From: Arthrobacter sp. P2b
GTDB lineage: Bacteria; Actinomycetota; Actinomycetes; Actinomycetales; Micrococcaceae
Length of the DNA stretch: 64,000 nucleotides
Reading direction: 5' to 3'
NCBI RefSeq assembly: GCF_900168295.1
Contig: NZ_FVZL01000001.1
Span: 768,134-832,133 of the forward strand
The notes under the pieces are model-generated. The model saw only the letters and a list, made by a program, of their open reading frames with translations. It was not told the DNA's origin and ran no database searches. The position numbers and the translations under genes are program-made. Positions within the stretch are counted from its first letter, which is position 1. Every line of letters begins with the position of its first letter. This document shows, one piece after another, positions 16,800 through 26,047 of this stretch.

Positions 16800-16853
16800 G
16801 GGTTGCATCACGAAGTTCCGGCCATTCCCGGCCGCCAGCGAAAGGGCCAGCAC

Positions 16854-17714
16854 ATGTCCGCTCCGGCACCCTCCACGTCCACCTCAGCAGCTACCCGCAT
16901 CGTCATCGCCGGGGCAGGTCCCGCAGCCCAGGCACTGGTAAGGCAGCTGGACCTGGCCCGGTTCCCCGGCGCCATCACCGTGTTGAGCAACCGGGATGAC
17001 ACCCCGGATGAACTGCTGGACCTGGCGCTGCTCCCCCAGGTGTCGGTACGGTTCGGCCAGCCGGCCAGCCACATCGATGGCGTGAACCGGACCGTCGCCA
17101 CGGCGGACGGCATGGAGTTCGCCTACGACCACCTGGTCATCGCCACAGGGTCCGCGCCCGTGGCCAACCCGGTGGAGGGCGCGGGCCAGTGCCTGAACTA
17201 CTCCACCATCGATGACGCCGCGCGTATCGCCGAGGCCGTTGGCCAGGTGACCCGGGAACTGGGCAGGCGCCCGCTGGGAATCCTGGTGGGCAACGGCGCG
17301 GCCGCCGGCCAGGCTGAGGCAGTCCTGCGCGCCAGGGGCGTCCGTCCCATCCGCACCACAGCCCGCCCTGCCGCCGTCGTTCCCGGAAAGTCTGTCTCCG
17401 GGCTGGCCGCCTCCGCCGTGATTTTCGAGGACGGAAGCAGCATGAGCGGTGACCTGGTGGTCCTGGCCGAGGAGCGGGTGTCCCGGGACGACCTGGCCGC
17501 CACCGCTGGCCTGCTGACGGCCCCCACGGGCGGGATCGTCATCAGCCAGGACTTCCGGACGTCCATCCCCGGGATCTGGGCGATCGGGGATGCGGCCGCG
17601 TTCGACGGCGTCCGGCTGGGCCTGCTGGTGGCCGCGGCTTCCGCTGCGGGTGCCTGCGCATCACAGCTCCTGACGGCCTCCGCGGCCGGGCCTGTCCTGC
17701 AGGCAGCCGCCTGA
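16854..17714 (+). CDS. NirB-N-terminus-like FAD-dependent oxidoreductase, short
   Basis: A 286-residue flavoprotein: RIVIAGAGPAAQALVRQLD (FAD), a middle NAD-like segment GILVGNGAAAGQAEAVL, and IPGIWAIGDAAAFDG (second FAD motif). It resembles the FAD half of NirB (RIVVAGGGPAAHRFADAMH...VPGIWAIGEVANFGG) but ends before any BFD or siroheme domain. The NAD motif has Ala where glycine or glutamate is usual. It has its own nitrogen-type promoter array, so a role in nitrate/nitrite assimilation is likely, for example as an extra electron donor. That role is inference. The ATG has GAAAGGG upstream. The N-terminus may be flexible (residues 1-13 are Ser/Ala/Pro/Thr-rich). Confidence 0.75.
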   Translation: MSAPAPSTSTSAATRIVIAGAGPAAQALVRQLDLARFPGAITVLSNRDDTPDELLDLALLPQVSVRFGQPASHIDGVNRTVATADGMEFAYDHLVIATGSAPVANPVEGAGQCLNYSTIDDAARIAEAVGQVTRELGRRPLGILVGNGAAAGQAEAVLRARGVRPIRTTARPAAVVPGKSVSGLAASAVIFEDGSSMSGDLVVLAEERVSRDDLAATAGLLTAPTGGIVISQDFRTSIPGIWAIGDAAAFDGVRLGLLVAAASAAGACASQLLTASAAGPVLQAAA

Positions 17715-17825
17715 CTTCCGGCGCCGGTTCCGGGCGCCCTGGGTGGGGGCCCGGCTGTGACAAGATGGTTCCCGAAACGAGTCAAGGACGCGCCGGGGCC
17801 CACAAGGCCCCTGGAGAGGACCATC

Positions 17826-18542
17826 ATGAGCAACGAAGCCACCCCTTCCGTTCAACCAGCCGCCGCTGTTGCCGGGACAATCGCTTCCTACATCGACCAC
17901 ACCCTGCTGAAGCCCGAGGCCTCAGAGTCCGACGTCCTGAAGGTCTGTGCAGAAGCCGCCGAGTACAGCTTCAAGTCCGTGTGCGTCAACCCCGTCTGGG
18001 TCAAAACGGTCAAGACCGCCCTCCAAGGCTCCGGTGTCCTCACCTGCTCGGTGGTGGGCTTCCCGCTGGGTGCGACGCCCACGGATGTCAAGACGTTTGA
18101 GGCGCGCGGCGCCGTCCTGGACGGCGCTGACGAGGTGGACATGGTCATCAACATCGCCGCCGCACGGGCCGGTGACAAGGGCGCATTGACGGAGGACATC
18201 AGCTCGGTGGCCGAGGCAGTCCATGCCAGCGGAGCCATCCTGAAAGTCATCATCGAAACTGCCCTGCTGACGGACGACCAGAAGGTCCTGGCGTGCCAGG
18301 CGGCCGTGGCGGCCGGCGCCGATTTCGTGAAGACCTCAACCGGCTTCAACGGCGGAGGCGCCACGGTGGAAGACATCGCCCTCATGCGCAGGACGGTGGG
18401 GCCGGATCTGGGGGTCAAGGCCTCCGGCGGCGTGCGTTCCCTCGCTGACGCGCAGGCTATGATTGCTGCAGGTGCAACACGTATTGGCGCCAGCTCCGGC
18501 ATTGCCATCGTCAAGGGTGAACAGGGTTCATCCGCCTACTGA
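17826..18542 (+). CDS. deoC: Deoxyribose-phosphate aldolase
   Basis: A 238-residue class I aldolase splitting 2-deoxyribose-5-phosphate into glyceraldehyde-3-phosphate and acetaldehyde in deoxynucleoside catabolism. The Schiff-base lysine is Lys169 in FVKTSTGF, the helper lysine is Lys198 in KASGGVR, and the acidic ADEVDMV segment lies near residue 102. The start ATG follows GGAGAGGA at a good spacing. It is close behind the FAD protein on the same strand, but a separate function is clear. A small membrane-protein gene follows 53 nt downstream and may be co-transcribed. Confidence 0.95.
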   Translation: MSNEATPSVQPAAAVAGTIASYIDHTLLKPEASESDVLKVCAEAAEYSFKSVCVNPVWVKTVKTALQGSGVLTCSVVGFPLGATPTDVKTFEARGAVLDGADEVDMVINIAAARAGDKGALTEDISSVAEAVHASGAILKVIIETALLTDDQKVLACQAAVAAGADFVKTSTGFNGGGATVEDIALMRRTVGPDLGVKASGGVRSLADAQAMIAAGATRIGASSGIAIVKGEQGSSAY

Positions 18543-18595
18543 CGGCCGGCCGGGGGCAGCCACAGATTGAGCCCCGCGGGGCCGAGGAGGAACGA

Positions 18596-18859
18596 ATGTC
18601 CAGCAAGATTACGGCGTCCAACCAGGGCTCACCATCGAACCAGGGCACTGTCCGCACTCCCCAGAATGAGAACAAGCTCTCCGGCAGCATCGTTCTCTTC
18701 GTCATCATCATGGCCCTGTTCCTCGGAGCCGTGTACTCCCTGTCCTTCCTGACGCTCGGCAACCCGTGGCCGATGGCCGTCTGCCTGGGGCTCTTCGCCC
18801 TGGCCTTCTGGATCCCGCAGACCATCCTGGGCCGCTCGGACTCCGCCGGCGAGCACTGA
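18596..18859 (+). CDS. Small membrane protein, hypothetical
   Basis: An 87-residue protein with a polar Ser/Asn/Gln-rich N-terminus (about 28 residues) followed by two hydrophobic helices (SIVLFVIIMALFLGAVYSLSF and WPMAVCLGLFALAFWIPQTI). A strong GAGGAGG precedes the ATG. I recognise no named family; similar short proteins are common in Micrococcaceae. It lies after deoC on the same strand and ends just before a long hairpin and a terminator. Confidence 0.65.
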   Translation: MSSKITASNQGSPSNQGTVRTPQNENKLSGSIVLFVIIMALFLGAVYSLSFLTLGNPWPMAVCLGLFALAFWIPQTILGRSDSAGEH

Positions 18860-18861
18860 TT

Positions 18862-18921
18862 CCAGGTAAGTAGCACCACGTGTCGTTATGAGCGGTCAAA
18901 ACGACACATACTGCTACCTGG
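18862..18921. repeat. 60-nt imperfect palindrome (REP-like hairpin)
   Basis: The two ends pair as CCAGGTA.GCA with TGCTACCTGG, and the core pairs as GTGTCGTT with AACGACAC (8 bp perfect). The loop contains TGA and TCA that can add three pairs. It starts 3 nt after the stop of the 87-aa gene. The symmetrical layout is typical of dispersed REP-like palindromes. No second copy was noticed in this window. Confidence 0.6.
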
Positions 18922-18939
18922 TTGGGACATAAGCCAACG

Positions 18940-18967
18940 AAACCCCCGGGACGACTCCCGGGGGTTT
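18940..18967. terminator. Bidirectional intrinsic terminator
   Basis: AAACCCCCGGGA (18940-18951) pairs with TCCCGGGGGTTT (18956-18967): a perfect 12-bp stem with a CGAC loop, and A and T runs on either side. It separates the plus-strand 87-aa gene from the minus-strand gene ending at 18974. Confidence 0.85.
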
Positions 18968-18973
18968 CTGCGT

Positions 18974-19789
18974 TCATAGCCAGAGTTTCATCCAGGCACC
19001 GGCTGCCGCCGCCACCCTGGTCCACTGGTTCTGCGCGATGGACCAGCCGGCAACGGTGAGCCCCACCATGGCGTAAGCGCTTACCGGGATCAGCACCAGC
19101 CATTCACGTTTGGACCCGGCCCTGCCCAGCAATGGCAGGGACAGTGCGCCGTTGGGCCGCCACACGTTCCGCAGCAGCGGGACCTTGCGCAGCAGCTTTG
19201 GCGGCCGGATGACAAGCGGCCACAGCAGCGGCACTCCCCCGGTGGTGATCAGGTCGCCCACGATGTGCACCACCACGCCGATGAGCATGGACATGGGCAG
19301 CCACGTCCACTGCTCCGGTGCGTACACGGTGACCAAACCGGCCATGGCCAGCGCGAAGATCCAGTTGGTGACGAACCCGCTCTTGGGGAAGAGCTTCAGG
19401 GCCTTGGCCGCAATGTTGATCAGGAACATGCAGAGCAGCCCGGCGCCCACGGACAGCAGGCCCCAGGGGGTCTCCATCTGGAACTGGGACGCCAGGGCGG
19501 CAAGGAGCACAAAAATCCCTGCGCCGAGGATTGAATGAGTGCCCTGCCGGTGCCCGCCGCTGGCGTTTTCGATACCCACGGCAATCACGTTGGACAGCGG
19601 CGGCAGGGAGTTGGCCACCGTACTGTGCCGATGGTCCCAGTCGCACACCAGTGCTGTCCCCGCCGTCGCCATGCCGCCGATCAGGATGCCGGTGGCATCC
19701 AGCGGGTACCAGCCCAGGGTGTAGGGGCCGGTGGACGCAACAGCTACCCACGCCGCGGCTCCCGACGCGGCGTGGTGTCCTCCCATCAT
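18974..19789 (-). CDS. YdjM-like membrane protein (metal-dependent hydrolase family)
   Basis: A 271-residue multi-pass membrane protein. The start MMGGHHAASGAAAW, then DWDHRHST near residue 50, and HRQGTHSILGA near residue 79 give the His/Asp motifs of the YdjM/DUF457 membrane-bound hydrolase family; VVHIVGDLITTGGVPLLWP carries another His/Asp pair. The enzymatic role of this family is poorly defined; some members are LexA-regulated. It follows mfd on the same strand with a 3-nt gap, so it is very likely co-transcribed with the DNA-repair gene. Confidence 0.8.
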   Translation of the reverse strand: MMGGHHAASGAAAWVAVASTGPYTLGWYPLDATGILIGGMATAGTALVCDWDHRHSTVANSLPPLSNVIAVGIENASGGHRQGTHSILGAGIFVLLAALASQFQMETPWGLLSVGAGLLCMFLINIAAKALKLFPKSGFVTNWIFALAMAGLVTVYAPEQWTWLPMSMLIGVVVHIVGDLITTGGVPLLWPLVIRPPKLLRKVPLLRNVWRPNGALSLPLLGRAGSKREWLVLIPVSAYAMVGLTVAGWSIAQNQWTRVAAAAGAWMKLWL

Positions 19790-19792
19790 CCG

Positions 19793-22700
19793 TCAGGCCA
19801 CTGTCAGCGGCTGGTCGGAGAAGATGTTGCGGATCACTCCGTTGGCCCATTCCAGGATTTCCGCGTCCTGCAGGTCCCGGCCACCGATCCGCGCCGTTTT
19901 TGGCTTGGGAATCAATACAGCGTCGAGTGCCGGCTTGGACTGCGAGCCCGGATACATCCGGGTCAGCCGCATAATCTTCGATTCCGGCAGCTGCGCCGGC
20001 GAGAATTTGATGAAGTTGCCCTGCAGGGCGACGTCCGACAAGCCGGCTTCCCGGGCGCCCACCCGGAACCGGGCCACCGCCACCAGGTTCTGCGCGGGCA
20101 GCGGCGGCTCGCCGTAGCGGTCCACCAGCTCGGCCAGGACCTCGTCAATGGCCTCGTTGGTGAGGGCGGAGGCCAGTTTCCGGTAGGCCTCAAGGCGCAG
20201 CCGCTCCCCCGGCACATAGTCGTGTGGGAGGTGCGCATTGACCGGCAGCTCGATCTTCATCTCGGCGGCCTTCTCCTCGGCCTCGCCGCGGAAGTCCGCC
20301 ACAGCCTCGCCCACCAGCCGGATGTAGAGGTCGAAACCCACTCCCTGGATGTGCCCGGACTGTTCGCCGCCCAGCAGGTTGCCTGCCCCGCGGATTTCCA
20401 GGTCCTTCATGGCCAGCTGCATGCCCGCGCCCAACTCGTTGTGGGCCGCTACGGCCTTGAGCCGTTCCAGCGCCACCTCGCCGAGCGGCTTCTCGGAGGG
20501 GTACAGGAAATAGGCATAAGCGCGTTCGCGGCCGCGGCCCACCCGCCCGCGGAGCTGGTGGAGCTGGGATAGGCCGTACTTGTCCGCGCCGTCCACAATC
20601 AGGGTGTTGGCGTTGGAGATGTCCAGGCCCGTCTCGATGATGGTGGTGCACACCAGGACGTCGAAGCGCCGCTCCCAGAAGTCCACGATGATCTGTTCCA
20701 GGCGGCTCTCGGACATCTTGCCGTGGGCCACTTCCACCCGGGCTTCCGGAACCAGCTCACGGATTTTCGCCGCGGTCCGTTCAATGGTGGACACCCGGTT
20801 GTGGACCAGGAACACCTGCCCCTCGCGCATGAGCTCGCGGCGGATGGCGGCCGAGGTCTGCTTGTCCGTGTACGGGCCAACGTAGGTCAGCACGGGATGG
20901 CGTTCCTCCGGCGGTGTAGCCAGCGTGGAGGTCTCCCGGATGCCGGTGAGGGACATCTCCAGGGTGCGGGGAATCGGCGTGGCGCTCATCGCCAGCACGT
21001 CCACGTTGGTGCGCATCTTCTTGAGCGCTTCCTTGTGTTCGACGCCAAAACGCTGTTCCTCGTCCACGATCACCAGGCCCAGGTCCTTGAACTCGAAGTC
21101 CTTGGACAGCAGCCGGTGGGTACCGATCACCACGTCCACGGAACCGTTCTTGACGCCTTCCGCCGTCTCCTTGGCCTCCTTGGCGGCCTGGAAGCGGGAC
21201 AGCGGCTTCACACGCAGGGGGAAGCCGGAGAAGCGCTCCGTGAAGGTCTCGTAGTGCTGCTGGGCCAGCAGGGTGGTGGGCACCAGCACGGCCACCTGTT
21301 TGCCGTCCTGCACGGCCTTGAAGGCAGCGCGCACCGCGATCTCGGTCTTGCCGTAGCCCACGTCGCCGGACACCAGGCGGTCCATCGGGATTTCCCGCTC
21401 CATGTCCGCCTTGACCTCGTTGATGGTGGTCAGCTGGTCTGGCGTTTCCACGTACGGGAAGGCTTCCTCCAGTTCACGCTGCCACGGCGTGTCTGGGCCG
21501 AAGGCGTGCCCGCGCGAGGCCATCCGGGCGGAGTACAGCCGGATGAGCTCACCGGCGATTTCCTTGACGGCTTTCCGGGCTTTGGACTTGGTGCTGGCCC
21601 AGTCCGCTCCGCCCATCTTGCTCAGGACAGGGGTGTCGCCGCCCACGTAGCGGGTCACCTGGTCCAGCTGGTCGGTGGGAACGAACAGCCGGTCTCCCGG
21701 TGCGCCGCGCTTTGACGGCGCGTACTCCAGGACAAGGTACTCGCGGACGCCGTCGCCTCCACCGGCCACCTTGCGCTGGATGAGCTCCACGAACCGGCCG
21801 ATGCCGTGCTGCTCGTGGACCACGTGGTCCCCCGCCACCAGCTGGAGCGGGTCCACGGCGTTGCGCCGCTTGGACGGCATGCGGCGCATGTCCTTGGTGG
21901 ATCCGGCGGACGTGCGGCCCAGGAGGTCGGCTTCGGTGAGCAGGCCCAGCTTCAGGCCGTCCAGGACAAAACCGCGTCCGACGGCGGCAGTGGTCACTTC
22001 GATGATTCCCGCCTGGGGTTCGTGGTCAAGGCTGTCCACGCGGGCGCAGGGGATGTCAGCGTCGTGGAAGAGCTCGGCCAGGCGCTGGGCGGGGCCGGGG
22101 CCCTCGGTGGCCACCACGATCCGCCACTGGTCGCGCACGTGGGATCCGATGAAGTCCATCATTTCCGCCACGTCGCCCTGGTAGCCGCGCGGCTCGCGGG
22201 CGTGCAGGTTCAGGACGTCAATTTCGGGGAGGAGCTCCTCGTCCTGGGCGAGCGAGGTGATGGACCACCAGGAAACGCCGTGCTCCAGTGAGGTTGTGCG
22301 GGTCTCTGCCAGGGACCGGAAGCTGGCCGAGTGGAGGGCCGCGGTTGCCTGGGAGCTCAGGTCCAGGGGCGCCGTCCCGCCGTCGGATGCCGTGGACCAG
22401 GCTGCCTCCAGGAACTCCTCATTGGTCGCGGCAAGGTCGTGGGCCCGGGTCCTGACCTTTTCTGGTTCGATGACCACGGCAATGGATTCCGCGGGCAGCT
22501 GGTCCACGAACGGGACCATGGAGTCGACCAGCACCGGGGCGAGGGACTCCATGCCTTCCACGGCGATGCCGCCGGCGATCTTTTCCAGCATGTCGGCCGC
22601 GGCCGGAAGCTGGGCCTTGAGCGTAGCGGCCCGGGACATCACGGACGGCGTGATGAGGATTTCGCGGCAGGGCGGGGCATGCAGTTCGGTGGGGTGGTGG

Positions 22701-23470
22701 ATGCCGGGGGCGGACAGCGAGCGCTGGTCTGCCACGGCGAACCAGCGCATCTGGTCCACCTCGTCGCCGAAGAACTCCACCCTGATGGGGTGGTCCTCGG
22801 TGGGCGGGAAGACGTCGATGATGCCGCCACGGACAGCGAACTCGCCCCGGTGCGTCACCATGTCCACGCGCGCGTACGCAGCATCGGCGAGGCGGCGCAC
22901 CACGTCCGTGAAGGAGACGTCCTGTCCCACCTTCAGCGTGACCGGCACCAGGTCGCCCAGCCCGGCCACGACGGGCTGGACCACTGCCCTGACGGGAGCC
23001 ACAACCACCCGGAGCCGCCCCGCCGTCGAACTTTCAGGGTGCGCCAGGCGGCGCAGGACGGACAACCGGCGTCCCACGGTGTCCGAGCGCGGCGAGAGGC
23101 GCTCGTGCGGGAGGGTCTCCCAGCTGGGGAACTCCGCCACCGCGTCAGCCGGCAGGTAGGCGCGGAGTGCGGCGGCCAGGTCCTCGGCTTCGCGGCCCGT
23201 GGCGGTGACGGCCAGCACCACGCCGGGCTCTGCGTCACCGGGCTGTTCTGCCGTGGCGGCCGTCAGCCCGTCCGCCATTTCGGCGAGCAGTACGGCCCGC
23301 AGCCCGGCAGGTGCACTGATCTGGTAGTCCTGGCCCCGGATGGAAAATCCCCGGGCGGCCTCGGCCCGGACGCGGGCGAAGGTCTGGTCCGTGGCGAGTA
23401 CGCGGCGCAGGCCGTCCAGTGACGGGCCTGGGGTGGATTGGCCAGCGGTGGACGGGCCGGGAAGGCTCAT
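19793..23470 (-). CDS. mfd: Transcription-repair coupling factor Mfd
   Basis: A protein of about 1225 residues that removes stalled RNA polymerase at DNA lesions and recruits UvrA. Domains in order: a UvrB-like N-terminal part (ATGREAEDLAAAL, FPSWETLPHERLSPRSD); the RNA-polymerase-interaction domain (EYLVLEYAPSKRG...GDRLFVPTDQLDQV); the helicase with Walker A GDVGYGKTE near residue 702 and DEEQRFG near residue 800; RGRVGRGRERAYAYF; and the C-terminal TRCF domain. I chose ATG 23470 (MSLPGPSTAG), preceded by AGGAG at a 7-nt spacing. An ATG at 23494 is in frame and would place that SD inside the gene. Confidence 0.95.
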   Translation of the reverse strand: MSLPGPSTAGQSTPGPSLDGLRRVLATDQTFARVRAEAARGFSIRGQDYQISAPAGLRAVLLAEMADGLTAATAEQPGDAEPGVVLAVTATGREAEDLAAALRAYLPADAVAEFPSWETLPHERLSPRSDTVGRRLSVLRRLAHPESSTAGRLRVVVAPVRAVVQPVVAGLGDLVPVTLKVGQDVSFTDVVRRLADAAYARVDMVTHRGEFAVRGGIIDVFPPTEDHPIRVEFFGDEVDQMRWFAVADQRSLSAPGIHHPTELHAPPCREILITPSVMSRAATLKAQLPAAADMLEKIAGGIAVEGMESLAPVLVDSMVPFVDQLPAESIAVVIEPEKVRTRAHDLAATNEEFLEAAWSTASDGGTAPLDLSSQATAALHSASFRSLAETRTTSLEHGVSWWSITSLAQDEELLPEIDVLNLHAREPRGYQGDVAEMMDFIGSHVRDQWRIVVATEGPGPAQRLAELFHDADIPCARVDSLDHEPQAGIIEVTTAAVGRGFVLDGLKLGLLTEADLLGRTSAGSTKDMRRMPSKRRNAVDPLQLVAGDHVVHEQHGIGRFVELIQRKVAGGGDGVREYLVLEYAPSKRGAPGDRLFVPTDQLDQVTRYVGGDTPVLSKMGGADWASTKSKARKAVKEIAGELIRLYSARMASRGHAFGPDTPWQRELEEAFPYVETPDQLTTINEVKADMEREIPMDRLVSGDVGYGKTEIAVRAAFKAVQDGKQVAVLVPTTLLAQQHYETFTERFSGFPLRVKPLSRFQAAKEAKETAEGVKNGSVDVVIGTHRLLSKDFEFKDLGLVIVDEEQRFGVEHKEALKKMRTNVDVLAMSATPIPRTLEMSLTGIRETSTLATPPEERHPVLTYVGPYTDKQTSAAIRRELMREGQVFLVHNRVSTIERTAAKIRELVPEARVEVAHGKMSESRLEQIIVDFWERRFDVLVCTTIIETGLDISNANTLIVDGADKYGLSQLHQLRGRVGRGRERAYAYFLYPSEKPLGEVALERLKAVAAHNELGAGMQLAMKDLEIRGAGNLLGGEQSGHIQGVGFDLYIRLVGEAVADFRGEAEEKAAEMKIELPVNAHLPHDYVPGERLRLEAYRKLASALTNEAIDEVLAELVDRYGEPPLPAQNLVAVARFRVGAREAGLSDVALQGNFIKFSPAQLPESKIMRLTRMYPGSQSKPALDAVLIPKPKTARIGGRDLQDAEILEWANGVIRNIFSDQPLTVA

Positions 23471-23697
23471 GGCAGAAGCTCCTGTGGTGTTCATGGATCG
23501 CAGGCAACGCGAAAACCCGAAATTCGCTGCGAATCCCGGGTACCCCCAGCCTACCGCGCACCGGCGACATGGCTGTGGCCGGATCCGGAAAGCCTCCACC
23601 GGATGTGGCGGCTAGGCTGGCCACACCGGCCAGGCAACCGGAGCCCCGTCCACAGTGGCTTCGGCTCCGAACTGCTGGGGACGAAAAGGAGACAGGC

Positions 23698-25206
23698 ATG
23701 ACCGAAAGCAAAAAACTGCAGGTGTCACCAAAAACCGTCCTGGTCACCGGCGCCACCGGCTACATCGGCGGCCGGCTGGTGCCCAAGCTCCTGGAGGCAG
23801 GCCACAGCGTCAAGGTGCTGGTGCGTTCCCCTGACAAGATCGCCGGGGTGCCGTGGCGGGACGACGTGGAGGTTGTGGAAAGCAGCCTGGACGACGGCGA
23901 CGCGCTGCGGGCGGCGCTGGCCGGCGTCGACGTCTTTTATTACCTGGTGCACTCCATGGCCGCCGGGGCCGGGTTCGAGGCCAAGGAGCAGGCTATGGCC
24001 CGGACCGCCGCCCAGGCAGCCGCGGACGCCGGCGTTGACCGGATCGTCTACCTGGGGGGTCTGCACCCCAAGGGCGTGGAGCTCTCCACCCACATGCGTT
24101 CCCGGGAGGCCGTGGGCCAGGTGTTCCTGGACAGCCCGGTGGACGCCGTCGTCTTCCAGGCAGGCGTGGTGATCGGCTCCGGCTCGGCGTCCTTCGAAAT
24201 GATCCGCCACCTTTCCGAAACGCTGCCCCTGATGCCCGCACCCAGCTGGGTGCGGAACCGGATCGAGGCCATCGCCGTGCGCGACGTCCTGTACTACCTG
24301 GTGGCCGCGGCGTCGCTGGACGGGCCGATCAACCGGACGTTCGACGTCGGCTGCCGGCAGGTGCTCACCTACGCGGGGATGATGAAGGAGTACGCCGCGG
24401 AAGCTGGCCTGCCCTACCGGGTGGTGCTGGCGCTGCCCGTCCCGGCGCCGAAGCTGGCAGGCATGTGGGTGGCACTGACCACGCCCATCCCGCTCTCCAT
24501 GGCGGTACCGCTGGTCCAATCCCTGCAACATGACGCCGTGTCCAACGAACATGACATCGACCAGTACGTGCCACAGCCCGACGGCGGCCTGACCCCCTAC
24601 CGGACCGCCGTCGCCCTGGCGCTGGGCAAGGAACGGGACGGCCAGGTGGTCACCACCTGGGCCAACGCCGGCGTGGCATCGGACCCGTTGCCGAGCGACC
24701 CTGACTGGGCCGGACACAAGGTGTACATCGACGAACGGACCTTCCACGGCGACGTTGACCCGGCCCATGTGTGGACGATTATCGAAGGCATCGGCGGCCG
24801 GAACGGCTGGTACTCGCTGCCCCTTGCCTGGCAGGTGCGCGGGTGGCTGGACAAACTGACCGGAGGCGCCGGACTGCTCCGCGGACGCCGGCATCCCCAC
24901 ACACTGGCCACCGGCGAAGTGGTGGACTGGTGGCGGGTGGAACGGATCGACCGCGGCCGGCTGCTGCGGCTGCGTGCCGAGATGCGGGCGCCCGGGCGGG
25001 CCTGGCTGGAGCTGTCCGTGGAACCCGACGGAACCGGCAGCCGCTACCGGCAACGGGCCATCTTCTTCCCCAAGGGCTTGAGTGGCCGGCTGTACTGGCT
25101 GGCCGTGCTGCCGTTCCACAGCCTCATCTTCCCGGCCATGGCACGGAACATCACCGGGGCCGCGCAAAAGCTCGTCGATGCGGAGCGCCCGGCCGGGACA
25201 CCGTAG
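23698..25206 (+). CDS. SDR-family NAD(P)-binding protein with C-terminal DUF2867
   Basis: A 502-residue two-domain protein. Residues 10-300 are an atypical short-chain dehydrogenase fold (VLVTGATGYIGGRLVPKLLE, FYYLVHSM, VYLGGLHPKG). The last roughly 150 residues are a DUF2867 domain (VWTIIEGIGGRNGWYSLPLAW...GEVVDWWRVERID...YRQRAIFFPKGL). Such fusions are widespread in bacteria, and their substrate is unknown. AAAGGAG precedes ATG 23698. It is divergent from mfd, with about 230 nt between starts, and is followed by a DUF2505 gene 44 nt downstream. Confidence 0.85.
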   Translation: MTESKKLQVSPKTVLVTGATGYIGGRLVPKLLEAGHSVKVLVRSPDKIAGVPWRDDVEVVESSLDDGDALRAALAGVDVFYYLVHSMAAGAGFEAKEQAMARTAAQAAADAGVDRIVYLGGLHPKGVELSTHMRSREAVGQVFLDSPVDAVVFQAGVVIGSGSASFEMIRHLSETLPLMPAPSWVRNRIEAIAVRDVLYYLVAAASLDGPINRTFDVGCRQVLTYAGMMKEYAAEAGLPYRVVLALPVPAPKLAGMWVALTTPIPLSMAVPLVQSLQHDAVSNEHDIDQYVPQPDGGLTPYRTAVALALGKERDGQVVTTWANAGVASDPLPSDPDWAGHKVYIDERTFHGDVDPAHVWTIIEGIGGRNGWYSLPLAWQVRGWLDKLTGGAGLLRGRRHPHTLATGEVVDWWRVERIDRGRLLRLRAEMRAPGRAWLELSVEPDGTGSRYRQRAIFFPKGLSGRLYWLAVLPFHSLIFPAMARNITGAAQKLVDAERPAGTP

Positions 25207-25250
25207 GATGTTTTGAGTTAAATCCGTTCCCCAATGTCCCAGGAGGACCC

Positions 25251-25748
25251 ATGGCCCTGAGCGCTACCACCACCCTTCCGCACTCCGTCGACAGCGTTGC
25301 AGCTGTCCTGGTGAACGAGGATTTCCAGCGCCACGTCAGCCAGCTGGTGGGCGGCAACCTGGAATCCTTCACCGTTGACGGCGACGTCGCCGGTGCGTTC
25401 AGCGCCACGTCGGTGCGGACCCTTCCCACCACCCGCCTTCCCGAATTCGCCCGCAAGTTCGTGGGCGAGCACCTGAAGGTGACCCAGGTGGAAAGCTGGG
25501 CCGCTCCCGCCGCCGACGGCTCCCGGCAGAGCAACATCTCCCTCAAGATCGCGGGCGCACCCGTGGACGTCACCGCCGTGCAGCGGCTGGTGGCTGAGGC
25601 CAGCGGAACCCGCGTCGAGCTCGAAGGCGAGGTCAAGTCCTCCGTGCCTTTCCTGGGCGGCAAGATCGCAGACGCTGCCGAGCCCATGGTGGCCAAGGCC
25701 CTGAACCTGCAGGCCAAGCAGGCGCAGGCCTGGCTGGAAAGCCACTAG
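25251..25748 (+). CDS. DUF2505-family protein
   Basis: A 165-residue protein of the DUF2505 (SRPBCC-like) family, seen in the pattern MALSATTTLPHSVDSVAAVL...FQRHVSQLVGGN...SVRTLPTTRLPEF and VPFLGGKIADAAEPMVAKALN. This fold usually binds lipid or hydrophobic ligands, but no function is established. A strong AGGAGG precedes the ATG at 25251. It sits between the SDR gene and a small membrane protein, all on the plus strand, ending in a shared terminator. Confidence 0.8.
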   Translation: MALSATTTLPHSVDSVAAVLVNEDFQRHVSQLVGGNLESFTVDGDVAGAFSATSVRTLPTTRLPEFARKFVGEHLKVTQVESWAAPAADGSRQSNISLKIAGAPVDVTAVQRLVAEASGTRVELEGEVKSSVPFLGGKIADAAEPMVAKALNLQAKQAQAWLESH

Positions 25749-25752
25749 TTCC

Positions 25753-25974
25753 GTGGAGCTGCCCGTTTTCGCTGCCCTGGTCCTGATCGTGGCCGGCGTC
25801 TGGTCCCTGGTGGTCTGGCCGCAGTTCCTGCGCCGGGTCATGAAGGACCCGCGTGCTCGCGATGCCGCCGGCAAGGCCACGAAGTTCCTGACGGTCCACG
25901 TGGTGCTGGTCAGCATCTCGATGGTGCTGGGAGCCGCCACGGCCGTCATCGGCATCATGGGGCTGTTCGGGTAA
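25753..25974 (+). CDS. SCO4848-like small membrane protein
   Basis: A 73-residue protein with two helices: FAALVLIVAGVWSLVVWPQFL, a short basic loop with KDPRARDAAGKATKF, and HVVLVSISMVLGAATAVIGIMG. The pattern fits the SCO4848 family of actinobacterial membrane proteins, whose function is unknown. It starts with GTG 4 nt after the DUF2505 stop, so translation is probably coupled. Confidence 0.75.
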   Translation: MELPVFAALVLIVAGVWSLVVWPQFLRRVMKDPRARDAAGKATKFLTVHVVLVSISMVLGAATAVIGIMGLFG

Positions 25975-25989
25975 GTTGCATTAAACCGG

Positions 25990-26029
25990 AAGACCCTCCT
26001 CCCGAACTTCACGGGGAGGAGGGTCTTTT
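25990..26029. terminator. Bidirectional intrinsic terminator
   Basis: AAGACCCTCCTCCC (25990-26003) pairs with GGGAGGAGGGTCTT (26014-26027), a 14-bp stem. A T-run lies on the plus side and there are A residues on the other. It separates the convergent SCO4848-like gene (+) and sufU (-). Confidence 0.88.
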
Positions 26030-26047
26030 CGTATCCGCGCCGGCGTG

